NCBI GenBank assembly: GCA_019323525.1
Contig: JAHWHD010000056.1
Location: forward strand, 1 to 11,599
From: Candidatus Woesearchaeota archaeon
GTDB taxonomy: Archaea > Nanobdellota > Nanobdellia > Woesearchaeales > JAHWHD01
Length of the DNA stretch: 11,599 nucleotides
Reading direction: 5' to 3'
Both the position numbers and the translations under genes were made by a program. A model generated the notes under the pieces. That model had not been told where the DNA came from and did no database searches. It saw only the letters and a list, made by a program, of their open reading frames with translations. Of the stretch, positions 6,074 through 11,599 are shown one piece after another (the stretch's first letter is position 1; every line of letters begins with the position of its first letter).

Positions 6074-7960
6074 ATGAGCGATATACTTAAGGAAATTTTA
6101 AAAAAGCTCCCGGAAAAAAAGATAAGCGATGCTGGGTTTGAAGGGGCTAACATAGTTCTATATACAAAGGATAAGAAATTCTTTCTTGACAATAAAGGCA
6201 TGATAAGGGAGATTGTCCACGAGTTCAAGAAAAGGGTTGAGCTAAGGCCAGATCCAAGCATTACGCTTGACATGGAAAAGGCAGAAGCAAAGATTAAAGA
6301 GATCATGCCTGAGGAAGCAAAAGTAGAGGACATCATATTCGACCCTCAACGTTCAATGGTGGTTATCCATGCTGAAAAACCCGGCTTAGCGATTGGCAAG
6401 CAAGGTTCTTTGCTTAAAGAACTTAGAGAGAAAACATTATGGGTTCCTGTCATTAAAAGGAAACCTGCGATAAAGTCAAAGATTATAGAGAACATACGTG
6501 CTGTGTTGTACCAGAACTCTGACGAAAGAAGAAAGTTCCTTAACAGGATAGGCCATCGTATATATGACGGCTGGATCCGTGGAAAAAAGAACGAATGGAT
6601 CCGTGCAACCTATCTTGGAGGCGCAAGAGAAGTCGGAAGAAGCTGCATACTTTTACAGACACCAGAGTCAAGAGTGCTATTGGACTGCGGCATTAACGTC
6701 GCTTCAGAAGAAGACGCTTACCCGTTTCTTGAAAGCCCAGAGTTTAACATCAACGAACTTGACGCAGTGATTATAACCCACGCCCACGTTGACCACTCAG
6801 GCTTAGTCCCCTACCTTTTCAAGTACGGTTATACAGGACCTGTTTACTGTACAGCCCCTACAAGGGATATCATGGCGCTTCTTCAGCTTGACATGATAAA
6901 GATCCAGAGAAACGAGGGAAAAGAACCTATCTATACAACCGACGATATCAAGAAGATGGTCATGCACACTATCACGCTTGACTATGAAGAAGTAACTGAT
7001 GTTACGCCTGATGTTAGGATCACTTTGTACAACGCAGGACATATGCTAGGTTCTTCAATGGCGCATCTTCATATCGGCAACGGCCTTCACAACCTAGTTT
7101 ACACTGCTGACCTTAAATTCGGAAGGACTGCCTTGTTAGAGCCTGCAGCAACACAGTTCCCAAGGCTTGAGACTTTGATGATAGAGAGCACGTACGGCGC
7201 TAAAGAAGATATAAAAAACACACAAGACCAAGACAATCTTTTGAAAGAGATAATTATCAGGACAATTGACAGGGGCGGGAAAGTACTTATGCCTACCCTT
7301 GGTTCGGGTAGAGCCCAGGAAGTCCTTGTACTGATAGAAGGCCTTGTACGCGAGGGCAAGCTTAAAGAGATTCCGGTCTATATAGACGGAATGGTCTGGG
7401 ACATCACAGCAATCCACACCGCTTACCCAGAATTTCTTAACAGGAACGTCAGAAAACTTATCTTCCATAAAGACCAGAACCCGTTCCTTGCGCCGATATT
7501 TAAACAAGTCGGAAGCCAGAAAGAGAGGCTAGAGATTATCGAGGAGAAAGGTCCTTGCGTAATTCTTGCAACATCAGGTATGCTTGTTGGCGGCCCGTCT
7601 GTGGAGTATCTTAAACAACTTGGCGATAACCCTAAAAACTCTCTTGTATTCTCGTGCTACCAGGGACCAGGTTCTCTAGGAAGGCGTATTTCACAAGGTG
7701 AGCGCGAGATAGCTTTCAAGAAAGGCCAGGGCCAGGAGATTCTCCAGATTAAGGCGGAAATCTACAAGATAGAGATTACAGGCCACTCAACAAGGCGCGA
7801 GCTTATGAACTTTGTAGGACGCTGCCAACCAAAACCTAAAAAGGTTATAGTCAACCACGGCGAGAACATCAAATGTCTTGACTTAGCTAGCTCTTTACAT
7901 AAGCAGTACAGGATTGAGACAACCGCCCCAAGAAATTTGGAAGCTGTAAGGATAAAGTAA
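6074..7960 (+). CDS. fttA: Transcription termination ribonuclease FttA/aCPSF1 (KH + metallo-beta-lactamase + beta-CASP)
   Basis: Archaeal homologue of eukaryotic CPSF73, an endonuclease and 5'-3' exonuclease that cuts nascent RNA at U-rich 3' ends and releases RNA polymerase. Order: N-terminal KH-like region (1-145) with the GxxG loop G108-K-Q-G111; MBL core with ATYLGGAREVGRS (178-190), HAHVDH (236-241), H323 in NAGHMLGSS and D346 in YTADLKFG; beta-CASP insert with motif A E371 (MIESTYG), motif B H571 (GHSTRREL) and motif C H595 (VNHGE). All zinc ligands and catalytic positions are present. The 628 residues are close to the family length of about 635. Motif B usually reads GHSD in my memory of aCPSF1; here Thr replaces the Asp after the Ser. 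GAGGT at 6062-6066, 7 nt before the ATG, supports the start. It probably shares a transcript with psmB, and its own mRNA ends in a U-tract of the kind it recognises. Confidence 0.97.
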   Translation: MSDILKEILKKLPEKKISDAGFEGANIVLYTKDKKFFLDNKGMIREIVHEFKKRVELRPDPSITLDMEKAEAKIKEIMPEEAKVEDIIFDPQRSMVVIHAEKPGLAIGKQGSLLKELREKTLWVPVIKRKPAIKSKIIENIRAVLYQNSDERRKFLNRIGHRIYDGWIRGKKNEWIRATYLGGAREVGRSCILLQTPESRVLLDCGINVASEEDAYPFLESPEFNINELDAVIITHAHVDHSGLVPYLFKYGYTGPVYCTAPTRDIMALLQLDMIKIQRNEGKEPIYTTDDIKKMVMHTITLDYEEVTDVTPDVRITLYNAGHMLGSSMAHLHIGNGLHNLVYTADLKFGRTALLEPAATQFPRLETLMIESTYGAKEDIKNTQDQDNLLKEIIIRTIDRGGKVLMPTLGSGRAQEVLVLIEGLVREGKLKEIPVYIDGMVWDITAIHTAYPEFLNRNVRKLIFHKDQNPFLAPIFKQVGSQKERLEIIEEKGPCVILATSGMLVGGPSVEYLKQLGDNPKNSLVFSCYQGPGSLGRRISQGEREIAFKKGQGQEILQIKAEIYKIEITGHSTRRELMNFVGRCQPKPKKVIVNHGENIKCLDLASSLHKQYRIETTAPRNLEAVRIK

Positions 7961-7987
7961 TTTTTTTTATTACTATTTCTATATTTT
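7961..7987 (+). terminator. U-rich terminator after fttA
   Basis: Eight T directly after the stop, then ATTACTATTTCTATATTTT. This is a T-rich end without an adjacent stem, as in archaeal intrinsic or FttA-dependent termination. Confidence 0.5.
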
Positions 7988-8044
7988 ATGGTTACATAGT
8001 TATTTGCTAATTCTTTTATTATAGACCATAAAGATACAACATTC

Positions 8045-8060
8045 GACACTCTCCAGTGTC
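8045..8060. promoter_or_regulatory. Inverted repeat upstream of the signal peptidase promoter (possible operator or hairpin)
   Basis: GACACT-CTCC-AGTGTC is a perfect 6-bp inverted repeat with a 4-nt centre. It ends 14 bp before the TATA-like box at 8075-8082, the position of an archaeal upstream regulator site. As DNA it could bind a dimeric protein. As RNA, if transcription reads through from fttA, it would be a short hairpin. It is single-copy in the window as far as I can see, and chance is not excluded. Confidence 0.3.
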
Positions 8061-8074
8061 AATCAAGCATAAGC

Positions 8075-8082
8075 TTTATAAA
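8075..8082 (+). promoter_or_regulatory. TATA-like box for the signal peptidase gene
   Basis: TTTATAAA is centred 25-26 nt before the ATG at 8104. There is no Shine-Dalgarno, so a leaderless mRNA is likely. Confidence 0.55.
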
Positions 8083-8103
8083 CTGCCCTAAACCAGCTGG
8101 AGC

Positions 8104-8592
8104 ATGTTAAAGAAACTACTCATCATAGCGATTTTAGTGTTCATATTCGGCTGGGTAGCTGGAAACGTGTACAGCCAGAGTTCTTCTAATTACGTTAAAA
8201 AACCGTTTTCAGTGATAAAGGCTGAACGCATATCTCCTTTCGACCACATCTCAGAGGACCAGATATACGTCTACAACGACAGGATTATACTTGAGATACC
8301 AGACGCAACCTGGGCGCAGTTCACTGATACCAATTCAATGGATCCCATCATCGACATCGGCTCTAACAGTATCGAGATCATGCCAAAACAGCCATCTGAT
8401 ATCCACATTGGAGACATCATATCATACGAATCAGGGCCTTTAGACGCAGTTATCATCCACAGGGTGATAGATGTCGGCGAAGACAAAGACGGCCCATATT
8501 ATATCTTAAAAGGCGATAACAACTTGATCCAAGACCCTGAGAAAGTAAGGTTTGACCAAGTACGCGGTCTTGTTGTGGCTGTTATTTACTAA
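8104..8592 (+). CDS. Signal peptidase I, S26 family (archaeal Ser/His type)
   Basis: Membrane-bound serine protease that would cut signal peptides from exported proteins. One N-terminal membrane helix (about 4-22, KKLLIIAILVFIFGWVAG) anchors a domain on the outer face. Seen: the catalytic Ser78 in TDTNSMDPI (usual SMxP box); IIHRVID with His119 in the place of the bacterial lysine, as in archaeal and ER signal peptidases; then LKGDNN with D138 and D144 downstream, the acidic pair of the archaeal enzymes. The length of 162 residues is at the small end, and there is no C-terminal membrane helix. About 35 residues (24-60) lie between the helix and the catalytic box. Other S26 processing peptidases remain possible. 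Secreted proteins such as the one at 4230-5303 would be plausible substrates, but nothing in the sequence links the two. Confidence 0.88.
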   Translation: MLKKLLIIAILVFIFGWVAGNVYSQSSSNYVKKPFSVIKAERISPFDHISEDQIYVYNDRIILEIPDATWAQFTDTNSMDPIIDIGSNSIEIMPKQPSDIHIGDIISYESGPLDAVIIHRVIDVGEDKDGPYYILKGDNNLIQDPEKVRFDQVRGLVVAVIY

Positions 8593-8596
8593 ACTA

Positions 8597-8603
8597 TTTA
8601 AAT
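8597..8603 (+). promoter_or_regulatory. TATA-like box for the MBL-fold hydrolase gene
   Basis: TTTAAAT begins 4 nt after the signal peptidase stop and is centred 25 nt before the ATG at 8625. No ribosome binding site is seen, so the gene is probably leaderless. Confidence 0.5.
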
Positions 8604-8624
8604 CAATAAAAATTCTTTTAAAAA

Positions 8625-9218
8625 ATGTCAACAATAAAAATCCTAGTCCAAGGCTATGCAAAAGAAATAGACGGCAAAGAGTTCGCTTCTTCAACCGCAA
8701 CATTAATCCAGGATAACAACTTTAACATCATAGTAGACCCTGGCATGGACAGGAAAGCGTTATTAGAAGCATTAAAAGAACAAAACCTAACACCGTCTGA
8801 CATAAACTTTGTCATTCTCACACATACACATCCTGATCACATGCTTTTAACAGGAATCTTTGAGAAAGCCAAGGTACTTGACGATACTTCAATCTATTCC
8901 TACAACGGAAACATTGACGACCATGAAGGAAAAGTACCAGGAACAAACATCCAAATATTAAAAACTCCAGGTCATGACCAGTTCCACTGCGCTGTCCTTT
9001 TAGATACAGAAGAATACGGTAAAGTCGCCATAGCAGCAGACGTTTTCTGGTGGTCTGATGATGAAGAGCAAAACCTAGACAAAGACTCACTGCTGAACAA
9101 AGACGACCCATACATGAAAGATAAAGAAAAATTATTGGAAAGCAGGAAAAAACTTCTAGACTTAGCAGACTATATCATACCAGGCCATGGTAAGATGTTC
9201 AAAGTAGAAAAGATTTAA
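8625..9218 (+). CDS. Metallo-beta-lactamase-fold hydrolase, substrate unknown
   Basis: A small single-domain MBL-fold metal hydrolase of 197 residues. The binuclear metal site is complete: D38 in IVDPGMD, H67-x-H69-x-D71-H72 (HTHPDH), H117 in TPGHDQFH, D139 in AADVFWW and H188 in PGHGK. An acidic stretch with DDEEQ and KDDPYMKD lies at 145-166 between the Asp ligand and the last His, and may cover the active site. The closest group I can name is the MBLAC1-like/uncharacterised archaeal hydrolases. Glyoxalase II, lactonase and RNase activities are all open. It has no beta-CASP insert, so it is not a second CPSF-like nuclease. It lies between two protein-processing genes, with no sign of translational coupling. 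Confidence 0.88.
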   Translation: MSTIKILVQGYAKEIDGKEFASSTATLIQDNNFNIIVDPGMDRKALLEALKEQNLTPSDINFVILTHTHPDHMLLTGIFEKAKVLDDTSIYSYNGNIDDHEGKVPGTNIQILKTPGHDQFHCAVLLDTEEYGKVAIAADVFWWSDDEEQNLDKDSLLNKDDPYMKDKEKLLESRKKLLDLADYIIPGHGKMFKVEKI

Positions 9219-9220
9219 AT
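9214..9220 (+). promoter_or_regulatory. TATA-like box for map, overlapping the upstream stop codon
   Basis: TTTAAAT is centred 28 nt before the ATG at 9245 and contains the TAA stop (9216-9218) of the MBL hydrolase gene, so termination codon and promoter share bases. Confidence 0.5.
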
Positions 9221-9244
9221 ACCACAACCCGAAACTCATGTTCT

Positions 9245-10135
9245 ATGGAAGCAGAAACACTTGAGAAGTACAAGAAAGCTGGAAAGATAGCAGCTGAAGC
9301 TCTTGCTTATGGTAAAACACTCATTAAACATGGAGCATCTATTCTCGAAGTTACTAACAAGATAACTGCTAAGATAAGAGAGCTAGGCGGAGAGCTAGCA
9401 TTCCCTGTGAACATCTCAATGAACGATACTGCAGCGCATAACACTGCAAGCATCAACGACGATTTCAAATTTAAGGACGAAGTCGTTAAATTGGATGTTG
9501 GCGCGCATGTTGACGGTTTTATTGGCGACAATGCCTGCACCATAGACTTATCAGGAAAATACGCTGAGCTTGTAAAAGCTTCTGAAGACGCTCTTAACAA
9601 CGCAATCAAGATCATAAAACCAGGGGTAACTCTTGGCGAGATTGGAAAAGTTATTGAAGAGACCATTACAAAAGCAGGGTTCCAGCCTATAAGAAACCTT
9701 TCAGGCCACGGAGTTGACGAGTACCAGACACATTCAGCTCCTACAATCCCTAACTTTGACACTGGCGACGACACTCAAGTTGAAAAAGGCCAGGTAATCG
9801 CAATTGAACCGTTTGCAACCACAGGGATAGGAGTTATTCATGACAAAGGCACGCCTGAAATATTTTCGATGATGGGGTTTAAATCAACAAGAGTCATGTT
9901 TGTGAGGAACATCATGAGACATATAGGAGACAACTACCTTACATTACCATTCTCAAAACTCCAATTGTCTGAAAATTTCTCAGAAGGCCAGATAGCATTT
10001 GCACTCAAGCAGTTTGACCAGCTAGGGATATTGCATGAATACAAACCTCTTGTAGAGTCCAGGAGCGGCATTGTATCACAAGCTGAGCATACTATTTATG
10101 TTGACGATGAACCGGTTATACTAACAAAGCTTTAA
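9245..10135 (+). CDS. map: Methionine aminopeptidase, type II
   Basis: Cytosolic dinuclear-metal peptidase that removes the initiator Met from new proteins with a small second residue. The pita-bread fold ligands are all present: D84 (VKLDVG), D95 (IGDNA), H155 (SGHGV), E188 (AIEPFA) and E281 (SQAEHT), near the Pyrococcus furiosus numbering I recall (D82, D93, H153, E187, E280). The conserved H65 (DTAAHNT) is there too. The roughly 60-residue helical insert between H155 and the last Glu, rich in Phe (residues about 200-265), marks type II, the archaeal/eukaryotic form. The 296 residues match the archaeal length, with no N-terminal extension. The ATG at 9245 is preferred because the protein then starts like its family (KYKKAGKIAAEAL) and a TATA-like box sits 28 nt upstream. 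Confidence 0.97.
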   Translation: MEAETLEKYKKAGKIAAEALAYGKTLIKHGASILEVTNKITAKIRELGGELAFPVNISMNDTAAHNTASINDDFKFKDEVVKLDVGAHVDGFIGDNACTIDLSGKYAELVKASEDALNNAIKIIKPGVTLGEIGKVIEETITKAGFQPIRNLSGHGVDEYQTHSAPTIPNFDTGDDTQVEKGQVIAIEPFATTGIGVIHDKGTPEIFSMMGFKSTRVMFVRNIMRHIGDNYLTLPFSKLQLSENFSEGQIAFALKQFDQLGILHEYKPLVESRSGIVSQAEHTIYVDDEPVILTKL

Positions 10136-10138
10136 ATA
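10131..10138 (+). promoter_or_regulatory. TATA-like box for the HExxE protein gene, overlapping the map stop codon
   Basis: TTTAAATA is centred 26-27 nt before the ATG at 10161 and contains the TAA stop of map (10133-10135). Confidence 0.5.
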
Positions 10139-10160
10139 AAAACTTTATTTTCTTGATTAA

Positions 10161-10637
10161 ATGAAAGGATTCAGTGATAAAGAGATTGAAACTATAAAAT
10201 CAATCTGTGAACAACATGGCAAGCCTATAAGCGTCCAGGTTGGAGACTACAAATTCGAATATTACGTTGTTCCTCAACACCTTGAAAAAAAGTTAAAGGA
10301 CTTTGTAATGCGAGCAACCAACAAAGGACCAGATTATGTACTTGCAATCTCAGACAGCGTACCTGAACCACATAGACCGTATGCAGTTGCACACGAATTT
10401 GTAGAATTCAAGGTGCTTGATAATGAAACAGAAGATAGATGCGTTAAAGCGCTTGAGATTGAACTTTCTCTAGTACCAGAAGATATCAAGCCAGAGTACA
10501 TGAAACGTAGAAGAGACTTTTTCTTCAGCCTGATAGATTACTTCAAATCAAACCCTAACGACTACACACCAGAAGATGTTGAACAAGTAGAAAAGAACTA
10601 TAAACGACTTGACCAGCTGGTTAAAGACTTAGAATAA
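10161..10637 (+). CDS. Unknown 158-residue protein with an HExxE motif (possible minimal metalloprotein)
   Basis: Not recognised. No signal peptide or membrane segment is seen, so it is probably cytosolic. An N-terminal alpha/beta part (1-65) includes SVQVGDYKFEYYVVP. Next is PEPHRPYAVAHEFVEF (68-83), where H78-E79-F-V-E82 sits in what looks like a helix, then a Cys (C94) and a helix KALEIELSLVPED (96-108) with further Glu residues. A charged helical C-terminus (112-158) includes KRRRDFFFSLIDYF. HExxE within a helix preceded by small and hydrophobic residues resembles a truncated zincin motif (HExxH with the second His replaced), or a diiron or other metal site. Metal binding is a guess. It follows map by 25 nt with its own TATA-like box and overlaps the convergent M20 gene by 17 bp at the 3' end. 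The reading frame is convincing from its composition and promoter spacing. Confidence 0.75.
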   Translation: MKGFSDKEIETIKSICEQHGKPISVQVGDYKFEYYVVPQHLEKKLKDFVMRATNKGPDYVLAISDSVPEPHRPYAVAHEFVEFKVLDNETEDRCVKALEIELSLVPEDIKPEYMKRRRDFFFSLIDYFKSNPNDYTPEDVEQVEKNYKRLDQLVKDLE

Positions 10638-11599
10638 ACTCTTTCCATACATTATACGCAGTCTTTACAGACTTAATATCAACATACTCCTCTTCAGCAT
10701 GCATGCCTTTTCCAGAAGGACCGAACTGTCCAGCAGGCATTGTAAAGAACCTTGTATCAGTAGCTCCGTTCATATGCTTTATCTGGCACTTTGGATTATG
10801 CTTCTTTGCAATTGCAAGAAACTTATTGAACATCTGATTTTTCTCGTCTGTAAAGAATATGGGCTCATTTGACTTAACATCCACCTTAAAACCAGTCTCT
10901 TTCTTAAGCCTTTTCACAAACTTCATCTTATCAAAATTATCGATATGTCTTATATCCACATAGCCAGCACATTCATCAGGCACCTTGTTATGCGCAGTAC
11001 CTGAATTGATCATATTAAGGCTGTATGTAGTCACCCATTTATTCTTTCCAAGCTTCATTGGATCCTTGAACATTTTCTTGAACTTCTGGAACTCAGCATA
11101 GAACTGTTCAATTGCATTCACTCCCTGCCAAGGATGAGCCCCATGCGTTGCCTTGCCTTTAGCAGTAAGCTCTAAACCAAGTATACCTTTACCTTTATTG
11201 ATAATGTTAAGGTCAGTACTCTCGCAGCAGATAAGAAAATCGCTAGTGTAACCTAGCTGCATCAACTTTTTAGAGCCATTAACACCGCCGATCTCTTCAT
11301 CAGTCACTAGCATCAGACCTACTGACAGCTTTTTCTTTAACGTACTTAGCTCTTTCATCAGAACAATTGCAGCAGCTGCGCCAGTCTTCATATCTAGGCT
11401 GCCTCTTCCGTATAGCCGACCTTTTTTCTCAACACCTTTATACATATCAGCAGGTACAACATCCAAGTGACCGTTCATCCATACCTTTTGCTTTTTCTTT
11501 CCATCAAAACTTATCACAAGAGAAGGAATTCCATCAAACTCCAACTTCTTTAACTTTAACCCAGTTCCTTTCAGATAAGCCATCACAAAATCAATACAT
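10621..11599 (-). CDS. M20-family metallopeptidase/deacylase (ArgE/DapE/CPG2-like), N-terminus beyond window
   Basis: Di-zinc amidohydrolase of the M20 family, which includes succinyl-diaminopimelate desuccinylase, acetylornithine/acetyl-lysine deacetylase and dipeptidases. Seen in order: MNGHLDVVP (first His and catalytic Asp), GRGSLDMKTG (bridging Asp), LVTDEEIGG (catalytic and ligand Glu), CCESTD (Asp ligand), the dimerisation-domain signature KGKATHGAHPWQGVNAI, ATDTRFF, and FGPSGKGMHAEEEYV with the last His. All metal ligands are present. The frame stays open to the right edge (CIDFVMAYLKG), and family members have about 20-30 further residues before this, so the GTG at 11586 is an internal codon and the gene is 5'-partial. 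The substrate cannot be fixed: no lysine or arginine pathway genes are adjacent. It converges on the HExxE gene with a 17-bp overlap. Confidence 0.93.
   Translation of the reverse strand, partial: CIDFVMAYLKGTGLKLKKLEFDGIPSLVISFDGKKKQKVWMNGHLDVVPADMYKGVEKKGRLYGRGSLDMKTGAAAAIVLMKELSTLKKKLSVGLMLVTDEEIGGVNGSKKLMQLGYTSDFLICCESTDLNIINKGKGILGLELTAKGKATHGAHPWQGVNAIEQFYAEFQKFKKMFKDPMKLGKNKWVTTYSLNMINSGTAHNKVPDECAGYVDIRHIDNFDKMKFVKRLKKETGFKVDVKSNEPIFFTDEKNQMFNKFLAIAKKHNPKCQIKHMNGATDTRFFTMPAGQFGPSGKGMHAEEEYVDIKSVKTAYNVWKEFILSL

Noticed and set aside
7961..8103. Small RNA or tRNA gene in the fttA-to-signal-peptidase gap
   Set aside because: There is no cloverleaf, no T-loop GTTCRA sequence and no GC-rich stem typical of a structured RNA. 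Only short inverted repeats are present.
8625..9218. Second CPSF-type RNA nuclease
   Set aside because: It has the MBL core only. The beta-CASP insert and motifs A to C are missing, so a generic hydrolase is the safe call.
9307..9774. Minus-strand open frame (155 codons) inside map
   Set aside because: It is antisense to an intact methionine aminopeptidase with all metal ligands, and its Ser/Leu-rich composition is typical of a shadow frame.
1..11599. Defence, CRISPR or mobile-element system
   Set aside because: I see no direct-repeat array, transposase, integrase, nuclease-toxin pair or terminal inverted repeats. Gene content is housekeeping and metabolic.

Overview
The window reads as a piece of an archaeal chromosome. 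The supporting genes are a KH/MBL/beta-CASP ribonuclease of the FttA (aCPSF1) type, an archaeal 20S proteasome beta subunit, a type II methionine aminopeptidase, an Ogg2-type glycosylase, a signal peptidase with the archaeal Ser/His arrangement, and a CDKAL1-like tRNA methylthiotransferase. TATA-like boxes sit about 24-28 nt before many start codons, which fits leaderless archaeal transcription. The moderately AT-rich, Lys-rich and compact layout, with small enzymes of anaerobic type, suggests a DPANN (Woesearchaeota-like) or similar anaerobic archaeon. That placement is inference.

Layout. (1) Positions 1-1004, minus strand: the first 334 codons of a radical-SAM tRNA methylthiotransferase that runs off the left edge. 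(2) Positions 1005-1124: a divergent promoter region. (3) Positions 1125-2484, plus strand: a half-ferritin (EncFtn-like) translationally coupled to desulfoferrodoxin, followed by an 8-oxoguanine glycosylase. Together they look like an oxidative-stress group. (4) Positions 2524-3453, plus: a stand-alone 2-hydroxyacyl-CoA dehydratase-type activase ATPase, ending tail to tail with a minus-strand methyltransferase (3450-4124). (5) Positions 4230-5303, plus: a very acidic secreted protein anchored by a C-terminal membrane helix. (6) Positions 5397-7960, plus: proteasome beta subunit and FttA, an archaeal gene pair of protein turnover and transcription termination. (7) Positions 8104-10637, plus: signal peptidase, MBL-fold hydrolase, methionine aminopeptidase and an unknown HExxE protein. 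Each of these has its own TATA-like box, and two of the boxes overlap the stop codon of the gene before. (8) Positions 10621-11599, minus: an M20 metallopeptidase/deacylase whose N-terminus lies beyond the right edge.

Most of the window is housekeeping: tRNA modification, protein processing and turnover, and RNA 3'-end formation. I see no CRISPR array, insertion sequence, tRNA or rRNA gene, prophage or toxin-antitoxin pair, and no clear undescribed multi-gene system. The points most worth a second look are the EncFtn-like protein beside superoxide reductase with no encapsulin in view, the small HExxE protein, the activase without its dehydratase, the identical U-tracts behind psmB and fttA, and the TATA boxes fused to stop codons. 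No stretch longer than 300 bases lacks a gene.
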